A stretch of DNA of 64,000 nt from Palsa-504 sp963789225 (GTDB taxonomy: Bacteria > Actinomycetota > Actinomycetes > Streptosporangiales > Streptosporangiaceae): the NCBI GenBank assembly GCA_963789225.1, contig CAWBKD010000042.1, positions 6,739 to 70,738 on the forward strand, given 5' to 3'. The notes under the pieces are model-generated. The model made no database searches. It was not told the DNA's origin and saw only the letters and a list, made by a program, of their open reading frames with translations. Numbering within the stretch: position 1 is the stretch's first letter; each line of letters starts with the position of its first letter. Shown piece after piece: positions 16,906-25,256 of the stretch. A program made the translations under genes and the position numbers.

Positions 16906-17025
16906 CCGGTGTTCCTTGGAACGATCCCCTGCCGCAGCGTGGGTTAACCCTGTAAACACGGTTTTCGTCAGCTTCGGGCGATTTCCTCCTATCCGCTCGT
17001 TTGGCCACCGGCTGGTGTCCGCACG

Positions 17026-17031
17026 TATCGT
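17026..17031 (+). promoter_or_regulatory. -10 element of a probable leaderless MFS transcript
   Basis: TATCGT followed by 6 nt and the ATG at 17038, with no Shine-Dalgarno. Confidence 0.45.
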
Positions 17032-17037
17032 GACCGC

Positions 17038-18321
17038 ATGAGCGCCGCGACGGGGGAGCCGGTTCCGCTGCGGCGCAACCGGGACTTCCAGCTGCTATGG
17101 AGCGGCCAGGCGGTGTCGCTGCTCGGCTCGCAGATGTCGAGGATCGCCTACCCGCTGCTGGTCCTGGCGATGACCGGCTCACCGGCCAAGGCCGGGATCG
17201 CCGGGTTCGCGGCCATGCTCGGCTACCTGCTGTTCCCGCTCCCGGCCGGGGCGCTGGCCGACCGGCACGACCGGAAGCGGATCATGATTGCCTGCGACGC
17301 GATCCGGCTGGCGGCGGTCGGCAGTATCGCCGTGGCCTACTGGGCCGGGGACCTCAGCTACGCGCAGATCCTCCTGGCCGGCTTCGCCGAGGGCAGCGCG
17401 ACCATCTTCTTCAACCTCGCCGAGCGCTCCGCGCTGCCGTTGCTCGTCCACCCCACCCAGCGCCCCACCGCGATCAGCCAGAACGAGGCGCGCACCAACG
17501 TCGCGCAACTGGCGGGCCCGGCGCTGGGCGGCGCGCTGTTCGGGCTGTCCCGGGCCTTGCCGTTCGCGGCGGACGCGCTATCGTACCTGGCCTCGCTCGT
17601 CACGCTCCCCTTCATCAGGACGCCGATGCAGGCCGCCCGGGGGTCGGCGCCGCGCAACCTGAGGGCCGAACTCCGCGAGGGACTGGCCTTCACCTGGCGG
17701 CAGCCGTTCCTGCGGTACGCCTCGATCTTCGGCGCCGCGGTGAACCTCCTGCTCCAGGTGGTCGTCCTCGGCCTCATCGTGCTCGGCAGGCACGACGGGG
17801 CCTCGCCCGCGGAGATCGGCATCATCGTGGGCTGCTTCGGCGTGGGCGGGCTCGCCGGCGCGATGGTGGCCCCCTGGTTCCAGCGCAAGATCCCGGCCGG
17901 ACTGACGATCACGGGCTGCATGTGGATCTGGGCGGTGCTCCTCGCGCTGATCGCGGTCGTGCACGCCGTGGCCTGGCTATACCCGACGGTCGTGGTCATC
18001 GGGTTCGTCGGCCCGGCCTGGAACGTGTCGGCCCAGACGTTCCGGATGCAGATCACGCCCAACGAGCTGATGGGCCGGACGAGCAGCGTCAGCCTGCAGG
18101 TGGCGTGGGGGGTCATACCGCTCGGTTCGCTCTTGGCGGGCTTCCTGCTCCAGGTGCTGTCCCCGCCCGCCGCGATGGCCGTGGTCGCCGCGGGGATGGC
18201 GGTCACGGCGATCGCCGCCACCGCGCTGGCGCCGGTGCGCAACGCTGGCCGCAAGACCTCCGGGGTCGGTAAGGCCGCCGCGCCCAGGTCGGCGGCGAAG
18301 GCGGCCAGGTCGAGCACCTGA
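17038..18321 (+). CDS. MFS exporter (DHA3-type)
   Basis: A 427-residue permease with about 12 helices. The N-terminal RNRDFQLLWSGQAVSLLGSQMSRIAYPLLVL and the loop LADRHDRKRIMIACDAIR between helices 2 and 3 match drug/macrolide/siderophore exporters of the DHA3 group. The substrate cannot be assigned. The last 30 residues after TAIAATALAPVRNAGRK are Ala/Ser/Lys-rich and lie antisense to a possible minus-strand gene, so the natural 3' end may be earlier; a TAA in the next frame near 18268 would fit. Confidence 0.85.
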   Translation: MSAATGEPVPLRRNRDFQLLWSGQAVSLLGSQMSRIAYPLLVLAMTGSPAKAGIAGFAAMLGYLLFPLPAGALADRHDRKRIMIACDAIRLAAVGSIAVAYWAGDLSYAQILLAGFAEGSATIFFNLAERSALPLLVHPTQRPTAISQNEARTNVAQLAGPALGGALFGLSRALPFAADALSYLASLVTLPFIRTPMQAARGSAPRNLRAELREGLAFTWRQPFLRYASIFGAAVNLLLQVVVLGLIVLGRHDGASPAEIGIIVGCFGVGGLAGAMVAPWFQRKIPAGLTITGCMWIWAVLLALIAVVHAVAWLYPTVVVIGFVGPAWNVSAQTFRMQITPNELMGRTSSVSLQVAWGVIPLGSLLAGFLLQVLSPPAAMAVVAAGMAVTAIAATALAPVRNAGRKTSGVGKAAAPRSAAKAARSST

Positions 18322-18560
18322 AGCAGCGCATCGCACCACCGCTCGCCCGGCGGCCGGTCGTCGAAGTGCCCCAGGCACTCGTTGGCCGCGTCCAGGATCG
18401 CCCGCAGCACCGCGCCCTCGGGCGGCTGCGGCGGGCAGCCCTGGGCCCTTGAGCCCGGCTCGCCCTCCAAGATCGCCGCCGCCTTCCGCGCCATGGTCAT
18501 CCCGAGCGCCCCGGCCAGGAGCAGCCTCTGCATCGTCAGGACGCCGTTGTGGTCAGTCAT
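18322..18560 (-). CDS. Hypothetical protein (start supported, 3' end uncertain)
   Basis: The ATG at 18560 has GGAGG 9 nt upstream, and the first 80 residues (MTDHNGVLTMQRLLLAGALG, then ILDAANECLGHFDDRPPGERW and ALLQVLDLAAFAADL) look like a real helical protein. The frame does not stop here but stays open antisense to the MFS gene for another 960 bp, which I do not believe. The listed end is only the part outside that gene. I do not recognise the family. Confidence 0.35.
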
Positions 18561-18700
18561 TCCGCCTTGCCTCCGTCATCCACCGTGGTCGTCCCGCCTT
18601 CGGGTCCATGATGCGGACGGGCAGTGACATTCCGGCCCGGCGTGCCTTCGGGCGCCAGAGTCCCTAGCCGGACGGCGGTCCGCCTGCCGTCGCCGCTGCG

Positions 18701-20173
18701 TTAGTCACGCGGGCGGCAGGCGGACCAGATGGCCTCGCTGTTGTGCAGCTTGACGCGCTCGCCCCGGCCGAGGGCCTTGGCCAGGTCGGCCTCCGCGGTC
18801 TCGATGCGCAGCCATTCGGCGTAGGAAACGGGGCTGATCCCGCGCCCGGCGAGCACGCCCGCCAGCGGCCACTCTTCCTGCTCGCCCGCCTCGGGCGCAT
18901 CCGCCACGGGCGCATCCGCCTCGGGGAACTTGAGCAGGCCGGCGCGTGGCAACTGGACGTCGCCAGCGCCCGGGCCGCCTGCCAGGTCCTCCAGCAGGCA
19001 GCGGACGGTCTCCGCGGCGTCGGACTTGTTGGTCCCGATCACGCCGGTCGGGCCGCGCTTCAGCCAGCCGGCCACGTACTCCCCGGGCAGCGGCGACCCG
19101 TCGGGACCGAGGACGCGGCCCTGTGCGTTCGGGACCACGTAGGCCCGCTCGTCGAACGGCACGCCAGGCAGCGGCACGCTCTGGTACCCCACCGAGCGCA
19201 GCACCATCTGCGCGGGCAGCGTCTCGAACTGGCCGGTACCGCCGAAGGCCCCGCTGGCGTCGATGGCGGTCCGCTCGAGGGTGAGCCCGGTGACCCGGTC
19301 GGTCCCGAGGATCTCCGTCGGCCGCAGCCAGAACCTGATGACCAGCCGACGGGAATGCCCAGACGCCGACGGCTCGGCGGCCCCGCCTTCGGCCCACTTC
19401 GTGATCGCCACCAGGTTGCCGCGGACGCGCCGGTCCTCCTCCACGAGCGCCGCGCCCTCGCCGGCCAAGTCGAACGCGTTCAAGTTCGCCTCGTCGGCGT
19501 GGACGACCACCTCCACGCCGGGCAGTTCGCCCAGCTCGCGAAGTTCCTTGGTGGTGAACTTGCCGTGCGCGGGTCCTCGCCGCCCGATCATGTGCACCTC
19601 GCGGACCTTGCTCGCCTGCAGCGCCTCGAGGACGGGCTGAGATACGTCGGTCTCGTGCAGCTCGGCGGGGTCCCTGGCCAGGATCCGGGCGACGTCGACG
19701 GCCACGTTGCCGACACCGATCACCGCCACCGACTCGGCGTCCAGGGTGAACGCGTCGGGGTCCACGTCGGGGTGGCCGCAGTACCAGTTCACGAAGTCGG
19801 TCGCGGCGTAACTGCCCGGCAGGTCCTCGCCGCTGATGCCGAGCCGCCTGTCCCGCATCGCCCCGGTCGCGTAGATCACCGCGTCGTACGCCGCGACCAG
19901 TTCGTCCCGGGTGACGTCCTCGCCGAGCTTGACCCCGCCGACGAAGCGGACGTCGGGGCTTTCCAGCACCTTGCGCAGGTACTGCGCGATCGACTTGATC
20001 GACTTGTGGTCGGGCGCCACGCCGTAGCGGACCAGGCCGTACGGGGTGGGCAGGCGATCGATCACGTCGACCCGTACGGGGACCGGCAACGGAAGCGCCG
20101 CGGTCTGCTTCACCAGCGCCTCGGCGGCGTAGAGCCCAGCAGGACCTGAGCCGATCACGGCTACGTTCAGCAT
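18701..20173 (-). CDS. fprA: Ferredoxin/adrenodoxin-type NADP+ reductase FprA
   Basis: Moves electrons between NADPH and ferredoxin through FAD. The 490 residues contain the FAD motif VIGSGPAGLYAAEAL at the N-terminus, TPYGLVRYGVAPDH, the NADPH motif VIGVGNVAVDVARIL, and the second FAD segment GWLKRGPTGVIGTNKSDAAET. This is the adrenodoxin-reductase type found in mycobacteria, which serves ferredoxin-dependent P450s. A TAGCGT lies 8 nt before the ATG with no clear Shine-Dalgarno. About 140 bp separate it from the uncertain gene at 18.5 kb; I see nothing in that gap. Confidence 0.93.
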   Translation of the reverse strand: MLNVAVIGSGPAGLYAAEALVKQTAALPLPVPVRVDVIDRLPTPYGLVRYGVAPDHKSIKSIAQYLRKVLESPDVRFVGGVKLGEDVTRDELVAAYDAVIYATGAMRDRRLGISGEDLPGSYAATDFVNWYCGHPDVDPDAFTLDAESVAVIGVGNVAVDVARILARDPAELHETDVSQPVLEALQASKVREVHMIGRRGPAHGKFTTKELRELGELPGVEVVVHADEANLNAFDLAGEGAALVEEDRRVRGNLVAITKWAEGGAAEPSASGHSRRLVIRFWLRPTEILGTDRVTGLTLERTAIDASGAFGGTGQFETLPAQMVLRSVGYQSVPLPGVPFDERAYVVPNAQGRVLGPDGSPLPGEYVAGWLKRGPTGVIGTNKSDAAETVRCLLEDLAGGPGAGDVQLPRAGLLKFPEADAPVADAPEAGEQEEWPLAGVLAGRGISPVSYAEWLRIETAEADLAKALGRGERVKLHNSEAIWSACRPRD

Positions 20174-20247
20174 AGAGATTTACGCTACTCGACCGTGCCG
20201 CCTGGCGGTGCGGATGGCCGGACTTGAGCAGGTCAGGCCGCGGGAAG

Positions 20248-22176
20248 TCAGTCGAAAGGCCGGGCTTCAGGCGCGGCCTCCTGCGCGTCGGGCACCTCGC
20301 CGGATGACCGGCGGGCCACGGCCTCGGTGATCCGCAGCGCGAGCTGCTGTGCCGTCAGGCCTGCCTCTTCGAGCACCTCGTCGCGCGTCCCGTGCGTAAG
20401 GAACTCCTGCGGCAGCCCGAACGTCTTCACAGGAACGTCCACGTCGTGATCGCGCAGCAGCCTGGCCACCGCGTCGCCGAACCCGCCGACCCGCCCGTTG
20501 TCCTCGACCGCGACCACGAGCCGGTATTGCCGGGCCGCCTCGACAAGGGCCTCATCGACCGGCTTGGTCCACCGCGGGTCCACGACGGTGACGCCGATCC
20601 CGTGATCGGCGAGCCGGTCCGCGATCTCGAGCCCGGCCAGCGCCATCGGCCCGGCCCCGGCGAACAGGACGTCCATGCCGAGGCCCTCGGGCGGCCTCCG
20701 CAGCACGTCCATGCCGCCGAGCTTGCCGATGGCCTCGACCTCCCCGCCCACCTTGCCCTTGGGGAACCTGACGACCGTCGGCCCGTCGGACACCTCCACC
20801 GCCTCGTTGAGCAGCTCGGCGACCCGCTTGGCGTCTCTGGGCGCGGCGATCCTCATACCGGGGACGAGCTGCATGATCGAGCCGTCCCACATGCCGTGGT
20901 GGCTGGCGCCGTCTGGTCCGGTCACGCCCGCCCGGTCCAGCACGATCGTCACGGGGAGCCGGTGCAGGGCCACGTCCATGAGCGTCTGGTCGAAGGCGCG
21001 GTTGAGGAACGTCGAGTAGATCGCCACGACGGGGTGCAGGCCGCCCATGGCCAGGCCCGCGGCGCTGGTCACCGCGTGCTGCTCGGCGATCCCCACGTCG
21101 TAGGTCCGGTCCGGGTACGCCTCGGCGAACTGCGCCAGGCCGGTCGGGTACAGCATCGCGGCGGTGATCGCGACCACGTCGGACCGGCGCGCGCCGATGG
21201 CCAGCATCTCGTCGCCAAACACCCGGCTCCACGTACCTGGCTGCGCGCCGGCGGCGGGGACCTGGTGCAGGCAGTCGATCTCGTTCTGTTCGGCGGCCGG
21301 GTAGCCGAACCCTTTCTTGGTGATCACGTGCAGGAGCACGGGCCCGCCGAAGTCGCGCGCCCGGCGCAGCGCCGCCTCCAGCATCCGCTCGTCGTGCCCG
21401 TCGATGGGGCCGACGTACTTCAGGCCCAGGTCCTCGAACATCACCTGCGGCTGAAGAACATCCTTGATGCCCTTCTTGATGCCGTGCAGCGTCCCGTATA
21501 GCGGGGCGCCGACCAGCGGGGCCCGGGATACCGTGGTCTTGATGTAGTGCAGGACGTGCTCGTACCGCGGATTGACGCGGATCGCGGCGAGGTGCTCGGC
21601 CAGGCCGCCGATCGTCGGTTGGTAGGACCAGCCGTTGTCGTTGACGATCATGATGATCCGCGAGTCCTTGGCGGCGGCGATGTTGTTCAGCGCCTCCCAG
21701 GCCATGCCGCCGGTGAGCGCTCCGTCCCCGATAACGGCAACCACCGTCCGATCCGGCTCGCCGCGCAGCTTGAAGGCCTTAGCCAGGCCATCGGCGTAGG
21801 ACAGGCTGGTGGAGGCGTGCGAGTTCTCGACCAGGTCATGCTCGGACTCGGCCCGGCTCGGGTACCCGGTCAGCCCGCCGCGCTGGCGCAGCGAACCGAA
21901 CGCGGCGGCCCGGCCGGTCAGCAGCTTGTGCACGTACGCCTGGTGACCGGTGTCGAAGACGATACGATCCGTCGGCGAATCGAAGACGCGGTGGATCGCG
22001 ATGGTCAGCTCGACCACGCCGAGGTTCGGGCCCAGATGGCCGCTGGTCTTGGCCACCGTCGGTCCCTGCGCCCACTCGATGAGGACGTCGCGGATCTCCG
22101 CAGCAAGGCGGGTGAGCTGGTCCTGGCTGAGTCCCTTCAGGTCCTCGGGGCCGTTAATGCATTCCAGCAGGGTCAC
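20248..22176 (-). CDS. dxs: 1-deoxy-D-xylulose-5-phosphate synthase
   Basis: The first enzyme of the MEP isoprenoid pathway: condenses pyruvate and glyceraldehyde-3-phosphate with thiamine diphosphate. In 642 residues, GHLGPNLGVVELTIAIH and FDTGHQAYVHKLLTGR are followed by the ThDP/Mg motif GDGALTGGMAWEALNN and the transketolase motif VGIAEQHAVTSAAGLAMGG. GTG at 22176 (VTLLECINGPEDL) has GAGGAG 11 nt upstream and fits the family N-terminus. The reading frame is continuous with the preceding MFS gene, with no stop between, so a fused reading frame of 1094 codons exists. Confidence 0.93.
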   Translation of the reverse strand: MTLLECINGPEDLKGLSQDQLTRLAAEIRDVLIEWAQGPTVAKTSGHLGPNLGVVELTIAIHRVFDSPTDRIVFDTGHQAYVHKLLTGRAAAFGSLRQRGGLTGYPSRAESEHDLVENSHASTSLSYADGLAKAFKLRGEPDRTVVAVIGDGALTGGMAWEALNNIAAAKDSRIIMIVNDNGWSYQPTIGGLAEHLAAIRVNPRYEHVLHYIKTTVSRAPLVGAPLYGTLHGIKKGIKDVLQPQVMFEDLGLKYVGPIDGHDERMLEAALRRARDFGGPVLLHVITKKGFGYPAAEQNEIDCLHQVPAAGAQPGTWSRVFGDEMLAIGARRSDVVAITAAMLYPTGLAQFAEAYPDRTYDVGIAEQHAVTSAAGLAMGGLHPVVAIYSTFLNRAFDQTLMDVALHRLPVTIVLDRAGVTGPDGASHHGMWDGSIMQLVPGMRIAAPRDAKRVAELLNEAVEVSDGPTVVRFPKGKVGGEVEAIGKLGGMDVLRRPPEGLGMDVLFAGAGPMALAGLEIADRLADHGIGVTVVDPRWTKPVDEALVEAARQYRLVVAVEDNGRVGGFGDAVARLLRDHDVDVPVKTFGLPQEFLTHGTRDEVLEEAGLTAQQLALRITEAVARRSSGEVPDAQEAAPEARPFD

Positions 22177-23532
22177 GGTAGGTTGCTCCTCGCGTGCGGT
22201 GCGGGCCTGACGGGAACGTGGAAGCAGTTTACGGCGGCAAACCGGAGATGGCCCGTGGCGAGCGCCCCGTAACCGACGCGTGTGTCGCATTCGGGCCGGC
22301 GCCTTCTGGTCGCCGCCGCTGTCCGGATCGACAGAAAGCACCATCGGGCGCGCGGCGAGCACGCCCACGCCGAGCCCGGCCGCGGCCAGCACCAGCAGCA
22401 ACGCGACCGGGACGTCCCAGCTGCCGGTGGCCGAGTGCAACAGCCCGAGCTCCAGCGGGCCGACGCTGGCGAGCAGGTAGCCGCCAGACTGCGCGAAGGC
22501 GGACAGCGAGGCCGCCGTGCCCGGATCCGGGGATCGCGCCGTCATGAAGTAGATGGCCAGGCCGAGGCAGGCCCCTTGGCTGAGGCCGAGCACCAGCACC
22601 CACAGCGGGGCCGTACCGAGCGGAGCCCAGATCGATCCGGCCAGGCCGACGGCCATCGCGGCCATGCTTGGGATCACGAGCGCGCGCTGGCCCGGGGTAC
22701 GGTGCGCGAGCACGGGCGCGAGCGGGGCGGCGATCAGGTTGCCGACGCCCATCAGGGCCAGCAGGTTCCCGGCCGTGACCGCCGACGTACCCCGGTCCTG
22801 GAAGATCGTCGGGAGCCAGGACAGCGCCGCGTAGTAGAGCAGGCTCTGCACCCCCATGAACGCCGTGACCTGCCAGGCCAGAGCACGCCTGTGGACCGCG
22901 ATCCTGGGCGGTGCCTGGACGGCAGGCGACGGGGCGGCGCCCGCTTCTGCGTACCTGAGCTGGGGCAGCCACAGCAGCATGGCCAGCAGGGCCGGGGCGG
23001 CCCACACGCCGAGCGTCAGCCGGAACGAGTCGCCGGAGGCGTGGTAGAGCGGCACGGCGAGCAGCGAGGCGAGGATGGCGCCCACGCACAGCGCGGTCAG
23101 GTAGATGCCGATCAGGAATCCGGCCCGCTCGGGCCAGCGCCGCTTGGCCATGCTGGCCAGCAGCACATTCAGGATGGCAATCGCGCCGGCCGCCAGCGCC
23201 GTCCCAGGGAACAGCATGACGCCAGGCGCTACTCCCCGCAGAAGCAATCCCACGGCGAGTACGGCCAGGGCGACCAGCAGGACGCGCTCCTCGCCGTGGC
23301 GCCGGTTCAGCCAGGCCGCGAAGGCGGAGGCGATGCCGAAGAAAAGCACCGGCGTGGCCCCGAGCAGGGAAAGCGCCGCCGTGGACAGGTGCAGCCGGGC
23401 CGATAGGTCAGGGAAGAGCGGCGGAAGGTTGGAGATCGCGATGCGCAGGTTGAATCCGGCCGCGGCCATGGCGACGATGAGCAACGCGGTCTGGGAGAGC
23501 CGACGGCCGCGCGGCGGTTGGTCGCCCGTCAC
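22177..23532 (-). CDS. MFS transporter, CynX/NimT family, in frame with dxs
   Basis: A 12-helix permease starting at ATG 23532 (LSQTALLIVAMAAAGFNLRIAISNLPPLF), with the HRRALAWQVTAFMGVQSLLYYAALSWLPTIF second half typical of the cyanate/nitroimidazole transporter-like CynX group. After the last helix (LLLVLAAAGLGVGVLAARP) about 60 Arg-rich residues without family similarity lead directly into dxs with no stop. A frame shifted by one base ends with TAA at 22229-22231, so a lost stop or an indel is likely. Its start overlaps the quinone oxidoreductase stop by 4 bp. Confidence 0.75.
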
Positions 23533-24497
23533 GGTATGAGGAGCAGCTTGCCCGTGGTGCGCCGGGCGGCCAGGTCTTCCTGCGCCCGGCCGGCGTCGGC
23601 CAGCGGGTAGGTGCCGCCGATCCTGACCTCGAGCTCGCCGCTGGCGACCATGTCGAACAGCTCACCCACACGCCAGCGCAGTTCCTCGACGGTGGCAACG
23701 TAGTCCCCCAGGGTGGGCCTGGTGGCGAACAGCGACCCTCCCGAGTTCAGCCGCTGCAGGTCGAACGGCGGGACCTGCCCGCTCGACGCCCCGTAAAGCA
23801 CCATCATCCCGCGCGGGCGCAGCGCCGCGAGGCTGTCGTCGAAGGTGTCTTTGCCGACCCCGTCGTACACCACGTGCGCGCCCACGCCCTCAGTAGCCTG
23901 ATCTACCGCGGCGCGGAAGTCGTCGTAGCCGGTGACGTGGTCGGCGCCGGCCCCGCGCGCGAGCACCGCCTTCGGCCCGCCTGAGGTCGTGGCGACCACG
24001 ATCCCGCCGCGCCGTTTGACCAGCTGGGTCAGCAGCAGCCCGACCCCGCCGGCGGCCGCGTGCACCACGGCGACATCGCCGTTGCTCACCGGGTACGTGC
24101 TCGACACCAGGTAGTGGGCGGTCAGGCCCTGCAGGATGACGGCCGCGGCAGTGTGCAGGCTGACTCCGGCCGGGACGGGGACGGCCCGGCTCGCGGCCAG
24201 GACCACCTGCTCGGCGTAGCTGGCGGGGGCGCTGGCCCAGGCCACCTGGTCCCCGGCGGAGAGCCCGGTCACGCCCTCCCCCACCGCGGTGACGGTTCCC
24301 GCGCCTTCCCCGCCCAGGACGAAGGGCGGCTCGCGGCGGTACCTGCCGATGCCCTCGCGCTGGTAGATGTCGACGAAGTTCACTCCGGCCGCGGCGACCT
24401 CGACCAGGACCTCCCCCGGGCCCGGCTCCGGTGCCGAATGCTCCGTCACGCTCAGCACCTCAGGCCCGCCCCAACGCTCGGCCACCACCACGCGCAT
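23529..24497 (-). CDS. NADPH:quinone oxidoreductase (zeta-crystallin type)
   Basis: A zinc-free medium-chain dehydrogenase/reductase of 322 residues. GVNFVDIYQREGIGRY and PFVLGGEGAGTVTAVGEGV mark the GroES-like part; VVHAAAGGVGLLLTQLVKRRG is the NADPH-binding Rossmann motif; YDGVGKDTFDDSLAALRPRG follows. It reduces quinones or other enones by one or two electrons. A TetR gene is divergent, with two inverted repeats in the 129-bp spacer, so substrate-responsive control is likely. It probably forms an operon with the MFS gene. Confidence 0.88.
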   Translation of the reverse strand: MRVVVAERWGGPEVLSVTEHSAPEPGPGEVLVEVAAAGVNFVDIYQREGIGRYRREPPFVLGGEGAGTVTAVGEGVTGLSAGDQVAWASAPASYAEQVVLAASRAVPVPAGVSLHTAAAVILQGLTAHYLVSSTYPVSNGDVAVVHAAAGGVGLLLTQLVKRRGGIVVATTSGGPKAVLARGAGADHVTGYDDFRAAVDQATEGVGAHVVYDGVGKDTFDDSLAALRPRGMMVLYGASSGQVPPFDLQRLNSGGSLFATRPTLGDYVATVEELRWRVGELFDMVASGELEVRIGGTYPLADAGRAQEDLAARRTTGKLLLIP

Positions 24498-24516
24498 GCC
24501 CGCACCCTCCGTTCCG

Positions 24517-24547
24517 CCGCTACCAGCCTGACACAGGCTGGTAGCGG
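24517..24547. promoter_or_regulatory. Long perfect inverted repeat in the qor/tetR spacer
   Basis: CCGCTACCAGCCTG-ACA-CAGGCTGGTAGCGG has 14-bp perfect arms and a 3-bp centre. It starts just upstream of the qor ribosome-binding site, so it could be a protein operator or an RNA hairpin in the qor leader. Confidence 0.55.
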
Positions 24548-24568
24548 GCCAACCGGCGAGCAGCGGAT

Positions 24569-24582
24569 TTGAACATGTTCAA
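24569..24582. promoter_or_regulatory. TetR operator candidate
   Basis: TTGAACATGTTCAA is a perfect 14-bp palindrome in the divergent spacer, 44 bp before the tetR start. Its AT content stands out against the GC-rich background. Binding by the adjacent TetR protein is inferred. Confidence 0.5.
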
Positions 24583-24613
24583 GATTCACTCCGCGCGTAC
24601 CGCGTGATGACCG

Positions 24614-24619
24614 TACCTT
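24614..24619 (+). promoter_or_regulatory. -10 element of a probable leaderless tetR transcript
   Basis: TACCTT, 7 nt, then ATG at 24627; no Shine-Dalgarno. Confidence 0.5.
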
Positions 24620-24626
24620 ATCCGAT

Positions 24627-25244
24627 ATGGCCAACACCGCCAGGGGCGAGCAGACGCGGACCGCCATCGTCGAGGCCGCGCTGCGGCTGTTCGGCGAGAA
24701 CGGGTACGAGGCGACCACGATGCGGGCCATCGCCCGGGAGGCCGGCGTCGCCACGGGAAACGCCTATTACTACTACGCCTCCAAGGAGGAGCTGATCCGG
24801 GAGTACTTCGCTCGGCACCAGGCCGAGCACGCGGCGGCGTGCCATCAGGTCCTGGCGGCAGAAACGAAGCTCGGACCGAGGATCGCCGGGGTGCTACGGG
24901 CGCTCGTCGACGTGCTCGCTCCGTGCCGCGGTTTCGCGGCCAAGCTGTACTGGCAGGGGGCCGAGCCCGCCACGATCGGCCTGTACGCCGAGGTGATCGG
25001 CGGTGCGCGCGGCCGGATCCCGGCCAGGGTGCGCGGCAGGCTCCCGGAGCTGCTGTGGCTGTACTCGACGGTGATCGTGCTGTACTGGGTGCGCGACACC
25101 TCACCCGGGTGCGCGAAGACCTATCGCCTTATCGATTCGACGGCCCCGATCGCGGCGCGGCTGATCCGCCTGGCCTGGCTGCCGGGATTGCGGTCCGTGA
25201 CCTGCCAGCTGCTGTCCGCCCTGGACGACGCCAGGCGCCCGTGA
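24627..25244 (+). CDS. TetR-family transcriptional regulator
   Basis: A 205-residue repressor. The N-terminal HTH (RTAIVEAALRLFGENGYEATTMRAIAREAGVATGNAYYYYASKEELIREYF, residues 10-60) is canonical. The C-terminal ligand domain is helical, with FAAKLYWQGAEPATIGLYAEV and LPELLWLYSTVIVLYWVRD, a pattern seen in TetR proteins with hydrophobic ligand pockets. It is divergent from the quinone oxidoreductase, likely its target, and seems leaderless. Confidence 0.88.
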   Translation: MANTARGEQTRTAIVEAALRLFGENGYEATTMRAIAREAGVATGNAYYYYASKEELIREYFARHQAEHAAACHQVLAAETKLGPRIAGVLRALVDVLAPCRGFAAKLYWQGAEPATIGLYAEVIGGARGRIPARVRGRLPELLWLYSTVIVLYWVRDTSPGCAKTYRLIDSTAPIAARLIRLAWLPGLRSVTCQLLSALDDARRP

Positions 25245-25256
25245 CGCAGGCGCGCG

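Noticed and set aside
17358..18321. Minus-strand continuation of the small gene at 18.5 kb
   Set aside because: It is antisense to MFS helices and shows no protein-like features; only the first 80 codons were kept.
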